From Arthrobacter psychrochitiniphilus (GTDB lineage Bacteria > Actinomycetota > Actinomycetes > Actinomycetales > Micrococcaceae), in assembly GCF_003185915.1 (NCBI RefSeq), contig NZ_QHLZ01000009.1, positions 1-64,000 on the forward strand: 64,000 nucleotides of DNA, read 5' to 3'. A program made the position numbers and the translations under genes. This document shows positions 27,193-36,415 of the stretch, one piece after another. Every line of letters begins with the position of its first letter. Positions within the stretch are counted from its first letter, which is position 1. Under the pieces are notes generated by a model. That model was not told where the DNA came from. It was given only the letters and a program-made list of their open reading frames with translations, and did no database searches.

Positions 27193-28389
27193 GTGCAGGC
27201 AGTGACGCGCATCAGTTGGAAGGTAGGCGAGAGCCCCGTGGTTGGAATTCTCTGGTGGGCGGCCCTTCTCGCCGGTTTCGCTCTCCTTGCCCTAACGTGG
27301 AAGAGCCTCATCGGCACCCTGATCGTCACACGCCCGCACAATGACCGCATTTCCGATTCAGCCGCCCAGTTATCAACTGCGCTCTTTTCTCTGCTGCGGC
27401 GGCCTGTGAAGAAATACCAGACCCTTGACAGGCTGCTGGCCTGGCAGGCGCCTCTGACACTGTTTATTCGGCTTGCCGTCTGGATGGTGCTGTTCTATTT
27501 TGCCTTTGCACTCATGCTTGTCCCCTTTGTCCATGGCGATCTGCCCCGGGCGCTGAGCGAATCAGGCTCGGGATTGTTCACGCTTGGTTACTCCCCGCCT
27601 GCCGGCCCCGGCAGCACAACGGTGGTTTATATGGCTGCCTTCACAGGGTTTGCTGTAGTGGCCCTGCAGATCGGGTATCTGCCAACCCTTTATGCAGCCG
27701 TCAACCGCAGGGAATCCGAGGTGACCTTACTTCGCTCCCGCGCGGGAACCCCGGCGTGGGGCCCGGAATTACTTCTGCGCACAAGATTCGGGCTTTCTGG
27801 GCAAGGCAGCACCAAGGAACTTGAAGATCTCTACCGCTCATGGGAACGGTGGGCGGCCGATGTTGCAGAGTCCCACAGCACCTACCTGACATTGTGCTGG
27901 TTCAGGTCCCCACTCCCGGACTCAAACTGGCTGATAGCCCTGCTTAGTGTCATGGACAGTGCGGCACTCCAGCTTTCCCTGAGCCCCAGCATCGCCCCCA
28001 CTGTCAGAGCGCGGCTGCTGCTGCGCATGGGTTTTTCTTGTCTACAGCAAATAGCGGCCGCCATTTCCCTACCGGTAAACGAAGACGTGGACCCAGACGG
28101 AGAAACCCAGCTGACCTTTGAAGAATTCAAAGAAGCTGTCAGCATGCTCAGCGCGGCTGGCTATCCTGTGGAGCAATCCGCGGAACAGGCGTGGCCACAC
28201 TTTCGAGGCTGGCGGCTCAATTATGAGGACCTCACCTACCGGCTGGCCAGGACGATCGATGCCCCGGCTGCCCTCTGGAGCGGTCCCCGCAGGCTGGGCG
28301 CAGCACCGAGTCCACCCAAACGCCCCGCCAACCGGGTGGCCTCCGATGCTGGCCCAGACGATCCCCAGCGCTACACCACGCGCCCATGA
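27193..28389 (+). CDS. Membrane protein, ion-channel-like N-terminus, 398 aa
   Basis: Three hydrophobic segments (about 16-36, 91-115 and 146-168). Between the second and third lies SGLFTLGYSPPAGPGSTTV, a pore-loop-like stretch with TLGY resembling the TVGYG filter of potassium channels. A long soluble C-terminal domain (about 190-398, ELEDLYRSWERWAADVAESH...) follows. The layout TM-loop-TM plus cytosolic domain suggests a channel, but the filter is not canonical and I cannot confirm it. GTG start. It stands alone. Confidence 0.65.
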   Translation: MQAVTRISWKVGESPVVGILWWAALLAGFALLALTWKSLIGTLIVTRPHNDRISDSAAQLSTALFSLLRRPVKKYQTLDRLLAWQAPLTLFIRLAVWMVLFYFAFALMLVPFVHGDLPRALSESGSGLFTLGYSPPAGPGSTTVVYMAAFTGFAVVALQIGYLPTLYAAVNRRESEVTLLRSRAGTPAWGPELLLRTRFGLSGQGSTKELEDLYRSWERWAADVAESHSTYLTLCWFRSPLPDSNWLIALLSVMDSAALQLSLSPSIAPTVRARLLLRMGFSCLQQIAAAISLPVNEDVDPDGETQLTFEEFKEAVSMLSAAGYPVEQSAEQAWPHFRGWRLNYEDLTYRLARTIDAPAALWSGPRRLGAAPSPPKRPANRVASDAGPDDPQRYTTRP

Positions 28390-28433
28390 GCGAGCACAAG
28401 ATGGTGGAACCTGTGAATCTAGCGGATCAGTCC

Positions 28434-29306
28434 CTATTCTTCCTGGCGGTCAAAGCGCCGGGGCAGGCTGGTGTGCCAGCTGTAGCGCGGTTCGAAGCCC
28501 AACAGGCGCCTCGCCTTTTCGATCGATAACAGGGTTTCCCGTCCCACAAGCTCACGGCGAAGCGGCACGTTCGGGAACACTTCCGCGGCGAGCTCGGCAC
28601 TGGGCCGGAGCATAACGGTGTCGGCGTTGGCAATGATGAACGCCTCGAAACCGGGTTTCTCCCGATCAAGTGCCAGGGCCACAGCCTGCGCCCCGTCCCG
28701 CCCGTCAATGTAGCCCCACAAATTCCATTTGCGTGCCATCGGATCGGCGGCAAAATTCGGGAATGCCTCATAGTCCGACTCATCCATGACATTGGAAAAC
28801 CGCAACGCCGAGATACTCAACTCCGGATCCCACCGCACCAGCTCACGGGCCAGCTGCTCCTCCAGATGTTTCACAAGCGAATACGTGCTCTCCGGACGGG
28901 CCGGATATTCCTCGTCAACGGGCAGGTAGGGCGGATCGATGTCAAAGGGTAGCCCCAGCACAGTCTCACTAGAGGCGTACACAATCCGCTTGACTCCGGC
29001 CCGCCGTGCCGCCTGAAACACGTTGTAGGTGGAGAGCATGTTGTTCTCGAACGTCGCAGCATCCGGGAGCAGCCCCGGTGCCGGGATAGCGCCAAGATGC
29101 ACCACGGCGTCGAACCCGCTATGCCTGTCATCAACTCCTAGGAGCGCGTCCAGCACCTGGCCGTAGTTGCGCAGGTCAACCAAGAGGAAGTTTGGCCCAC
29201 GCTCACCCACCCGATCCAGATTCAGCACCTCGTGCCCACCGCCGAGAAGCCCGCGAACCACGTGCCGGCCTAGTTTTCCGCTGCCACCAGTCACTGCAAT
29301 TTTCAT
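28434..29306 (-). CDS. NAD-dependent epimerase/dehydratase (extended SDR)
   Basis: 290 aa from ATG 29306. NAD-binding MKIAVTGGSGKLGRHVVRGL, DAVVHLGAIPAPGL, the catalytic SSETVLGL and YSLVK (YxxxK), then ALRFSNVMDESDY. It belongs to the NAD(P)-binding extended SDR superfamily acting on sugar nucleotides or similar; the substrate is unknown. The open frame extends to 29414, but homologous sequence starts at 29306. Confidence 0.88.
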   Translation of the reverse strand: MKIAVTGGSGKLGRHVVRGLLGGGHEVLNLDRVGERGPNFLLVDLRNYGQVLDALLGVDDRHSGFDAVVHLGAIPAPGLLPDAATFENNMLSTYNVFQAARRAGVKRIVYASSETVLGLPFDIDPPYLPVDEEYPARPESTYSLVKHLEEQLARELVRWDPELSISALRFSNVMDESDYEAFPNFAADPMARKWNLWGYIDGRDGAQAVALALDREKPGFEAFIIANADTVMLRPSAELAAEVFPNVPLRRELVGRETLLSIEKARRLLGFEPRYSWHTSLPRRFDRQEE

Positions 29307-29849
29307 AAATCCACCTTTATTCTGACCAGCCCCACCATACTTTTGGCTCACCACAAATGAGCCGGACTGCTCACCAGCGTAGAACTTCCGCCCCGGCACG
29401 TCCACCATAGGCACCTGATGGCTTCCTGTAAATATGGCACCCCTGCGCCGTACTCTTCTCTAGCGCCGTTCAAGCTATGACTTGTCCTCCAATTCCAATA
29501 CCATGCCCACAGAACGGGCCTGCAGCAGTTTCTTGCGACCCAGACAGTCAACAAAGCCGAGGGCCACGAACCCCGCGACAGCCGGGCCCATAGTTCGGTT
29601 GGAACCACAGATGGGCGCGTGAGTGCCTCTGGTTTCATTGAGCTCTTGCGCACAGGCTCTGGCATTGAGGCAATGCGCCCACTGCCAGAAATTTCTGCTG
29701 AACTCTCTGCCCAGCGTGCAGAGCCGGTTGCCGCGCATTTTTCCGAGGGAGGTTCCGCGCAAAAGATTCCAATCCATCATCTCCTCACCGGCCGCGCATC
29801 GTCTCCCCCGGGGCTTCCTCACATCAAATTCTTGGTGGACAATGATGCC
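29307..29849. other. Stretch without a supported gene
   Basis: Both strands are open in places. On the minus strand the string VAGFVALGFVDCLGRKKLLQ (about 29500-29580) looks like a helix of a former membrane protein, but no complete gene can be built around it. Confidence 0.3.
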
Positions 29850-30071
29850 ATGACGGAAATGTTTACAGCCCGCAGCCAAATCAAGTCCGAAGACCATGAA
29901 AGCGTAGAAGCGGCTGTCCGCAAGGCCACCGACGAGCTACTTAGCATCCTTGAAGCCCACGGAATCACCGCTACCTTTGCTGACATCGCCCAACTGGGGC
30001 ATGCTGAATCCTGGGATGATGAAGGCCTGCGCTGGGCAGAAGTGAGCTGGCTGATCGAATCTAACGAGTGA
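29850..30071 (+). CDS. Small hypothetical protein, about 73 aa
   Basis: From ATG 29850 the frame gives MTEMFTARSQIKSEDHESVE, then AAVRKATDELLSILEAHGIT and WDDEGLRWAEVSWLI, a balanced amphipathic composition typical of a real soluble protein. The frame is open upstream to 29619, but that part (RTGSGIEAMRPLPEIS) is less protein-like. No family known; the start is uncertain. Confidence 0.4.
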   Translation: MTEMFTARSQIKSEDHESVEAAVRKATDELLSILEAHGITATFADIAQLGHAESWDDEGLRWAEVSWLIESNE

Positions 30072-30214
30072 GCCTCCGGTGACACGTCTGGAAGGGAAGT
30101 CCTCCTCCACGCTGCCTGATGGCGTCACATCTGATGCGCCCAACCAGGCTCAGCTATCCCTATTGAACGGGGCGTTCCGCCGTGCCATGCTGTGCAGATG
30201 CACCAGGAGGAATT

Positions 30215-31096
30215 ATGCAGAAAATTGTGCCCAATATTTGGTGCCAAGGTAACGCGGACGAGGTAGGTAACTTCTACGCAGCCACCTTTCCGGACACATC
30301 CATGGAAGTGAGCGCCTCATACCCCGAGACGAACCTGCCGGACTTTCAACAGGCACTGGCCGGGCAGCCGCTGGTTGTCGATGTCACGCTCAGCGGATAC
30401 AGAATCCGGCTGATCAATGCGGGAGGAGAATTCCGGCCCACACCAGCTATTTCCTTCATACTCAGCATGGATCCCGCCGCCCACGGTGGCGAAGCGGCCA
30501 CGCGCGCAAACATCACGTCCATGTGGGCGGCGCTTGTAGATGGTGGCGAGGTGCGCATGGAGTTAGGCGAATATCCGCATAGCAAACTCTACGGCTGGGT
30601 GGAAGATCGCTACGGGGTGAATTGGCAAGTGATGATGACCGAGCCCACCCCGGAACCACGTCCGCTGGTAACCCCACAGTTCCTTTTTACAGGGGACGCT
30701 GCTCAGGCGCAGCTAGCCATGGATCTGTACACCGGTCTCTTTCCTGGGGCGAGGACCGGGGTGGTGGTTCCGCACGAAGGAGGCAACGGCGCCATCGTGT
30801 TTGCTGAGTTCGCTTTGGCTGGTCAGTGGTTCTCAGCAATGGATGGTGGCGCAGATCATCACTTCACGTTCTCGCCAGGGATCTCGCTCGAGGTCGATTG
30901 CGCAGACCAAGAGGAGATCGACACCTTGTGGGAAGCACTGAGCGCGGTGCCCGAGGCAGAGCAGTGCGGTTGGCTGAGCGACCGCTTCGGCGTAAGTTGG
31001 CAAATTGTGCCTCAAAATATGGGCGAGTTGATGCAGCGCCCAGGGGCCTATCAAAGAATGCTTGCCATGAAGAAGATTGTAGTGGCAGATTTGTGA
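30215..31096 (+). CDS. PhnB-like VOC protein, two tandem domains, 293 aa
   Basis: Two related '3-demethylubiquinone methyltransferase-like' glyoxalase modules. Module 1: KIVPNIWCQGNADEVGNFY ... YGWVEDRYGVNWQVM. Module 2: QFLFTGDAAQAQLAMDLYT ... CGWLSDRFGVSWQIVP. The matching ends show an internal duplication. ATG 30215 follows AGGAGGA by the right distance. The reaction is unknown; annotated members are usually called VOC family or PhnB-like. Confidence 0.9.
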   Translation: MQKIVPNIWCQGNADEVGNFYAATFPDTSMEVSASYPETNLPDFQQALAGQPLVVDVTLSGYRIRLINAGGEFRPTPAISFILSMDPAAHGGEAATRANITSMWAALVDGGEVRMELGEYPHSKLYGWVEDRYGVNWQVMMTEPTPEPRPLVTPQFLFTGDAAQAQLAMDLYTGLFPGARTGVVVPHEGGNGAIVFAEFALAGQWFSAMDGGADHHFTFSPGISLEVDCADQEEIDTLWEALSAVPEAEQCGWLSDRFGVSWQIVPQNMGELMQRPGAYQRMLAMKKIVVADL

Positions 31097-31226
31097 GCCG
31101 GAACTGGCGGTGACCGGAGGCGGCTCTGGGGCAGAGATAACCACGCTCAGGTAAGCGTCTAGTCCTCCACCACCCGATTAGTCCTCCACCACCCGATCCG
31201 GCAGCTCTGGGCGGGTCTTGGCTAGT

Positions 31227-31385
31227 TCAGCTTTTGATGGATCCCCGGCGCCGGATCCAGCCGATTGCTCCTGTTGCTACAAAGAGCACTAGCCCAATTA
31301 TTGCCAGCCAAAAAAGACCCTTAACCGCGAATCCCAAGACTGCCAAGATAAGCCAAATAATCAACAATCCAACTATCAGTCCCAC
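31227..31385 (-). CDS. Small hydrophobic membrane protein, 52 aa
   Basis: GTG 31385 with GGGAG 9 nt upstream encodes a 52-residue peptide with two membrane helices (VGLIVGLLIIWLILAVLGFA and LFWLAIIGLVLFVATGA), ending in a basic cap WIRRRGSIKS. Peptides of this build (GLI..WLILAVLGF..KGLFWLAIIG) are common in Micrococcaceae. The function is unknown. It was found by reading the minus strand; the plus-strand frame over the same bases is not protein-like. Confidence 0.75.
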   Translation of the reverse strand: MGLIVGLLIIWLILAVLGFAVKGLFWLAIIGLVLFVATGAIGWIRRRGSIKS

Positions 31386-31745
31386 AGCGTCACACTCCCA
31401 AATTCAGTGTTTTTACTCCGGTATGCGGACGCCCCTATTTCACCTAGAGAGTGGCTGCTACCTGTGCCTTAAGGCTAGACTCCGGGCCGAACAATATCAA
31501 TGAGCCGACGAGACTGAACTAAAGTTCTCGCGAAATCGCTGGCTCTCTAGGGCATGTTCGGGTGCTTTGGCGCGGTGTCATGTGGAGTGCCATCCATACT
31601 CCGGTATTTTCCACCCCGGGCCATGGACGTCCTCTCAGTAGGTCGTTAGCATGAAAAACGGATCAGTTTTTAGCAAGCAAGTTTCTCATAAAAGTTTCAT
31701 CCTCATAATTTCCAAGAACGTCAACCATTGAGAAGAAGGAACCCC
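31386..31745. other. Intergenic stretch
   Basis: No gene supported. Just downstream of the small membrane gene, an 18-bp direct duplication (TAGTCCTCCACCACCCGAT twice) lies near 31159-31198. The ribosome-binding site of the Pro-rich gene is at 31735-31741. Confidence 0.35.
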
Positions 31746-31952
31746 ATGAACCAGCATCAGTCCACTGAACCACAGCCCCAAGTACCTGACCCGTTCCCGG
31801 GGAGCCCGCAGCCGGATTTTCCACTCGATCCAACCGAACCAGTGGAACCCTTGGAACCCAATGGCCCCACCGCACCTGCCCCACCTGTGCCAGAACCAAA
31901 TAATCCCAGCCAACCGGAGCCATTTTTCCCGCCAGCTCCCTCGGTGATTTAA
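31746..31952 (+). CDS. Proline-rich small protein, 68 aa
   Basis: ATG 31746 with GAAGGAA just upstream. Composition is dominated by Pro, Glu, Asp and Asn, in the style PVPEPNNPSQPEPFFPP. It is highly acidic and probably disordered. Short Pro-rich ORFs of this kind are seen in Arthrobacter genomes. It lies directly downstream of, and antisense to, the amidohydrolase relic. Confidence 0.55.
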   Translation: MNQHQSTEPQPQVPDPFPGSPQPDFPLDPTEPVEPLEPNGPTAPAPPVPEPNNPSQPEPFFPPAPSVI

Positions 31953-32537
31953 CCACCTCTAAAGAACCAGTTATCTTCTCAATTCCGAGGATCTTTGCGT
32001 TGGCTTGAGTGGCTGCATGCAGTGCCCGTTCGGGTGAGGCTTTTCCATGGCGGATAGTAGAGTCGATGTCTCGCCACGTGTTGTAATACGTGAGGAACGT
32101 CAGCGCTGAATCTGTTCCCCTGCCAAGCATGATGTCATTGGGCCAAGTTGTCTGCGTATCAAATTTCACGGGGGTGGGCAGGCCATGAATCCTCGCAGAA
32201 GATGGGCATGCTGGCTTCGTTCATCTCAGAAGTAACTGCGTGAGGCATTCCCCTTACGCCAGTAACACCTCCGGTAGCAGAAATTTTTACGGCTATGACG
32301 CCGTGGCCCGGGTTTAGCAGACCGTTCCTACGCGTTTCTTCGGGATTGTTACAGATCGGTACAATTTGTGGGCTCCGTGGCCTCCGGGATGGACAGCAGC
32401 GGACCGTAAGGAATCAGCGTGGGACCCAGAGAATCGCCACGGTCAATATCTTCCCCTACGCTCACTATCTCGTAGCCAGGCTCTCCGAAGCTACGGATGA
32501 TTGTCACACCGGTGTTCATCCGGGTCAGCACCGCCTG
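31953..32537 (-). pseudogene. Amidohydrolase (imidazolonepropionase-like) relic, several breaks
   Basis: Three frames carry pieces of one enzyme in order: TGVTIIRSFGEPGYEIVSVG (32350-32530), HGVIAVKISATGGVTGVRG (about 32190-32310), and LGRGTDSALTFL ... SPERALHAATQANAKILGIE (31960-32169). The last matches the 'A-x-x-AAT-x-x-A-x-x-LG' tail of metal-dependent amidohydrolases. The metal-ligand His regions between pieces are missing, so this is a deeply decayed gene. Confidence 0.7.
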
Positions 32538-32684
32538 TTTTGTCCGCCCCCTAAATCACCGATCACCAATGGGGCTACGCATGAAAATTGATACGAATTT
32601 CTCCGCCCACCGGCGCATCAATCTATACGGTGCGATCTGCCAAGACGGTGTCTGCACGGCCTGTCGGTGATTGCCTTACTCTGA

Positions 32685-33182
32685 TCATTGTGACTTACCC
32701 TCACGATTCAAGATTTCCCCGCTAGATGTAGTGAACCGAACACTATAAAATCCTGCAGCACTACGTGCCGGGGCGCTGCCCGCGGCTATTTTGAGATCAT
32801 CATTTTGGGGTAGATCAAATATCGATAGCTCTATGACCACTCCATTCATCATGGTCAGAGTTCCGCCCGTTGCACTAGCTGGGGCCCCGATCATGAACAG
32901 GGCCCCGCCGTCTAGCTCTCCACCATTGCAGATCTGAATGCCGACGGGGGCGAGGACAGCGCCATTGCAATAATCGTGAAATTTACCGGTGACTTTGATT
33001 TCATAATCACCATCACGGTTCGGTTCCCCCGAGAGCCAAACGCTGGATTCATCCAGTGTTCCTACGTTATGGAAGTTCGCTGCCGCTAATTCATCCTCCT
33101 GTGACGGGGCACAGCCAGCCAGCACAGAGAGAACAACCACCCCGACCGTGATTTTGCTGGACATCCAGCGCCTTGAAATCAT
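32685..33182 (-). CDS. Putative lipoprotein, 165 aa
   Basis: Signal peptide with lipobox: SSKITVGVVVLSVLAGC, lipidated Cys at about residue 24. The mature part (about 140 aa) has two Cys pairs (YCNGAV, QICNGGE) and a beta-rich look (LTMMNGVVIELSIFDL). It is exported and membrane-anchored. No family recognised. ATG 33182, or the nearer ATG giving MSSKITV (33164). Confidence 0.75.
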   Translation of the reverse strand: MISRRWMSSKITVGVVVLSVLAGCAPSQEDELAAANFHNVGTLDESSVWLSGEPNRDGDYEIKVTGKFHDYCNGAVLAPVGIQICNGGELDGGALFMIGAPASATGGTLTMMNGVVIELSIFDLPQNDDLKIAAGSAPARSAAGFYSVRFTTSSGEILNREGKSQ

Positions 33183-33318
33183 TCACTATCCCCCACTTCC
33201 CTACAACCACCATAGACTGGGCACTCGAATTCAACGTCGATTTCGAGTGCAACACTGCTGGTTACGTAGTCACGGCCGCACAAGACAGCCCTACCACTGG
33301 GGCACATAGAGAGTCCAA

Positions 33319-33495
33319 ATGCCTGTGTTCCACCTTTATGAAAGCGGGTTGCTGCGGTATTCGCCCCCGAAGACCGTACCGGCGCTGCTTGCCGTCATCC
33401 TCTCCCACCACCATGCCGAGGTGTTGGTCAGAGCAGGTACCGTGACGGTTCTAGATGAAGGTAAAATCAGCCAGCCGAAGTGGTCCCGTTGGTAA
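33319..33495 (+). CDS. Short hypothetical protein, 58 aa
   Basis: Frame MPVFHLYESGLLRYSPPK then VPALLAVILSHHHAEVLVRA and a charged end. Amino-acid use is protein-like, but the ribosome-binding site is weak (GAGAG). It could also be an N-terminal fragment of a lost gene. Below the usual length cut-off. Confidence 0.35.
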   Translation: MPVFHLYESGLLRYSPPKTVPALLAVILSHHHAEVLVRAGTVTVLDEGKISQPKWSRW

Positions 33496-33535
33496 AGATT
33501 GTTGATGAAGAATCTCATCCAGGCAACGTCGCCAC

Positions 33536-34468
33536 TTAGTGCTTGCTTCGAAGCCTGTTAATTCCTTGTACGGCAGCCGTAATTACCGAGCCAATGATGA
33601 AGCCGGCGAGGCAGGAGAACGCCGTATTAACGAGCCAACCCAGAACTGCGCCGGCGGAGCCGGTGGCATCATGGACCAGCATCTCCACGTGGTGAACGAA
33701 CCCGTAGGGTGCATGCCAGCCCAAGTCATCCATACCTACTAAAATCAGGTGTCCGCCTACCCACAGCATGGCAACAATGCCCACCTTGCTCAGTATGGAC
33801 ATCACAATCGGCATCCCCTTGACCAGTCCACGGCCTACCTTTTGCGCAACGGCTGAACTCTTCTTGGCCAAGTGCAGGCCAATGTCATCCATCTTCACAA
33901 TCAGGCCAACCACACCATAAACCACCACCGTCATGAGGAAGGCGATCAAGATGAGAATCAAGGTTCGGTTCAGGAAGCTCTCGTGGGCAACCTCGTTCAA
34001 TGAGATGACCATGATTTCCGCGGAGAGCACCAGATCGGTTCGCACGGCAGCCCCAATAATGGCCTTTTCTTCACGTACCGCGCCGTTTGCACCTAGGCCA
34101 TGAGGCTTGATCGCTCCCATGGCTTCAAGAATTTTCTCGGCACCTTCGAACACCAAGTACGCGCCGCCGATCATCAAGATCGGTGTCAAGGCCCACGGGG
34201 CAAACTGTGAAAGAAGCAAGGCCACCGGCAAGATAATCAGCAGCTTGTTCCGGATGGATCCAACCGCGATCTTCCAGATAATGGGAAGCTCCCGTTTTGG
34301 CGATAATCCTTCAACATACTGCGGGGTGACCGCAGCATCATCAACAACCACGCCAAGTGACTTAACGCTGGCCTTACCAGCTCCCAAGGCAATGTCATCA
34401 AGGGAAGCGGCCGTGACCTTCACAAGGGCCGCTACGTCATCCAGAAGTGCTACGAGGCCACCGGCCAT
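33536..34468 (-). CDS. DUF808 family membrane protein (YedI-like)
   Basis: 310 aa. Starts MAGGLVALLDDVAALVKVTA, then DDIALGAGKASVKSLGVVVDDAAVTPQYVEG, which are hallmark segments of DUF808. Helices follow at about 82-130, 170-200, 220-245 and near the C-terminus (TAFSCLAGFIIGSVITAAV). The inner-membrane role is unknown in the family. Complete length. Confidence 0.9.
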   Translation of the reverse strand: MAGGLVALLDDVAALVKVTAASLDDIALGAGKASVKSLGVVVDDAAVTPQYVEGLSPKRELPIIWKIAVGSIRNKLLIILPVALLLSQFAPWALTPILMIGGAYLVFEGAEKILEAMGAIKPHGLGANGAVREEKAIIGAAVRTDLVLSAEIMVISLNEVAHESFLNRTLILILIAFLMTVVVYGVVGLIVKMDDIGLHLAKKSSAVAQKVGRGLVKGMPIVMSILSKVGIVAMLWVGGHLILVGMDDLGWHAPYGFVHHVEMLVHDATGSAGAVLGWLVNTAFSCLAGFIIGSVITAAVQGINRLRSKH

Positions 34469-34684
34469 GCCGAAACTCCTTGTGTAGTATTTTTTTGACT
34501 AACCGAACGTATCCAGTCAAAGGACTCCTCTAAGCGATGGGAAATCCATCAGAAGTTTACAGCCCAGCGCGTTCAGTGCGATGGGACGGGGTCCTGCGAG
34601 TTAGCCAAATCTCTTGACTGGCTTGTGTCCACTGTGACTAGGAATACCTCGATCCAAAGTATTTAGGCGTACTGTATTAGTTAT

Positions 34685-34698
34685 TTCGGCATGCCTAA
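34685..34698. promoter_or_regulatory. Candidate metal-regulator operator before the Mn/Zn transporter
   Basis: TTCGGCATGCCTAA is a near-perfect palindrome around GGCATGCC, 15 bp before the start codon. It also fits part of the DtxR/MntR-type consensus (AGG...CCTAA). A related half-site TTTAGGC lies at about 34661. A DtxR-family Mn sensor is the likely ligand; no such gene is in the window. Confidence 0.45.
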
Positions 34699-34712
34699 CT
34701 TAGGCTTTGGGC

Positions 34713-35675
34713 ATGAGAGTAAATTACTTCAGATCTCCGCACCCCCTGCGGCTTTCCTTGGCAGCCGGGGCCCTCACGTGCGCATTGGCACTGACTTCCT
34801 GCGCCCCCACATCAAGTAACGTGAGTGTTGATGGCGAGAACCGCCCGGTGGTCCTGACCACTTTCACAGTCCTGGCCGACATTGCTGCGAACGTGGCGGG
34901 AAACAAGCTCACGGTGGAATCCATCACTAAGGTGGGGGCGGAAATTCATGGCTACGAGCCCACCCCGGGAGACATCCGCAGGGCAGCCAAGGCAGATCTG
35001 ATCTTAGATAACGGCTTGGGCCTGGAGGCATGGTTTGAAAAATTCGTTCAGGACCTCGACGCGCCCCATGCCGTGGTTTCCGATGGCATAGAGATCATGG
35101 AAATTGCCGAGGACAAGTACAAGGACCTGCCCAATCCACATGCCTGGATGTCACCATCCAACGTCCAGGTCTACGTGGAGAACATGGTCAAGGCCTTCAC
35201 AAAGCTGGACCCAGCCAACGGCACCTACTACCAAGCCAACGGCGCTGCCTACAAGGACAAATTGCAAGACGTCCAGGACCAGCTCATCAGGGATCTCTCG
35301 GCACTGCCCACCAGCCAGCGGGCCTTGGTGAGCTGCGAGGGCGCCTTCTCCTACTTGGCTCGCGATGCCGGCCTGAGTGAAAGGTACATCTGGGCCGTCA
35401 ACGCAGAACAGCAAGCCACGCCACAGCAAATCACCGGGGCCATTGACTTTGTGCGCCGCAACAATGTTCCTGCGGTCTTTTGTGAATCAACGGTCTCCGC
35501 CGCGCCCATGGAGCGAGTTGTCGAGGCCACCGATGCCGTTTTTGGTGGCACGCTCTACGTCGATTCCCTCTCCGAACCTGACGGGCCCGTACCCACCTAT
35601 TTGGACTTGATCCGACACGACGCGAAGGTCATCACTGAGGGTCTGACCGGTGTCAGCAACGGTGTGTTGCCATGA
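34713..35675 (+). CDS. Metal ABC transporter substrate-binding lipoprotein (Mn-type)
   Basis: 320 aa. Signal peptide and lipobox LTCALALTSC; cluster A-I metal-binding protein. Candidate ligands in order: H in GAEIHGYEPTPGD, H in NPHAWMSP, E in VSCEGAFSYLA, and D in the DSLSEPDGP region. The H-H-E-D set favours Mn over Zn (Zn proteins usually have a third His and a His-rich loop, absent here). It is the first gene of a three-gene operon. ATG 34713 is chosen over TTG 34707. Confidence 0.9.
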   Translation: MRVNYFRSPHPLRLSLAAGALTCALALTSCAPTSSNVSVDGENRPVVLTTFTVLADIAANVAGNKLTVESITKVGAEIHGYEPTPGDIRRAAKADLILDNGLGLEAWFEKFVQDLDAPHAVVSDGIEIMEIAEDKYKDLPNPHAWMSPSNVQVYVENMVKAFTKLDPANGTYYQANGAAYKDKLQDVQDQLIRDLSALPTSQRALVSCEGAFSYLARDAGLSERYIWAVNAEQQATPQQITGAIDFVRRNNVPAVFCESTVSAAPMERVVEATDAVFGGTLYVDSLSEPDGPVPTYLDLIRHDAKVITEGLTGVSNGVLP

Positions 35676-36415
35676 GTGCTGCCATTGATGTTGACTCTGT
35701 CACCGTCAACTACGGAGACGTACCGGCGCTGGATGGCGCCACGCTGCGTCTGAACAAGGGCCGAATCTGTGGACTGGTGGGCATGAACGGCTCCGGAAAG
35801 TCCACTCTCTTCAAGGCCATTATGGGGCTGGTGAAGCCCGACGCCGGCACGGTCACCATCGACGGCGGCTCACCAGCTGCGGCCAGACGCAGCGGAGCTA
35901 TCAGCTACGTCCCCCAAAGTGAAGACGTGGACTGGCATTTCCCGCTCTCTGTGCATGAGGTAGTCATGATGGGCCGCTATGGTCATATGGGCATGACCCG
36001 GCGGCCGCACAAGAAGGACAAACTGGCCGTGGCAGAGGCCTTGGACCGCGTGGAGCTCTCCGACTTCGCGCAGCGGCAGATTGGACAGCTCTCGGGCGGG
36101 CAGCGAAAGCGAGCCTTCGTGGCACGGGGCATTGCTCAAGGCGCCACCACCCTATTACTGGACGAGCCTTTTGCTGGAGTCGACAAGCGCTCAGAAGCCA
36201 CCATCTGCGCCCTATTGAAGGAACTAGCTGCTGATGGGGCCGCCATTCTGCTCTCAACCCACGATCTCCACGCGCTGCCGGAACTGGCTGACGAGGCGGT
36301 GTTGATCATGCGACGCGTCCTAATGCACGGGGACCCCGCGGTGGTCCTGCAGCCGGAAAACCTTGCCCTTGCCTTTGGCTTAGACGTCATGAAGCGAAAC
36401 GAGATGGCTCTGTGA
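35672..36415 (+). CDS. Metal ABC transporter ATP-binding protein
   Basis: 247 aa. Walker A GMNGSGKST, signature LSGGQRKRAF, Walker B TLLLDEPFAGVD. It also has the metal-transporter variant YVPQSEDVDWHFPLSVHEVV, a hallmark of MntB/SitB/ZnuC-like ATPases, and a switch His in STHDLHAL. It overlaps the previous and next genes by 4 bp each (ATGA and GTGA). Confidence 0.93.
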   Translation: MSAAIDVDSVTVNYGDVPALDGATLRLNKGRICGLVGMNGSGKSTLFKAIMGLVKPDAGTVTIDGGSPAAARRSGAISYVPQSEDVDWHFPLSVHEVVMMGRYGHMGMTRRPHKKDKLAVAEALDRVELSDFAQRQIGQLSGGQRKRAFVARGIAQGATTLLLDEPFAGVDKRSEATICALLKELAADGAAILLSTHDLHALPELADEAVLIMRRVLMHGDPAVVLQPENLALAFGLDVMKRNEMAL

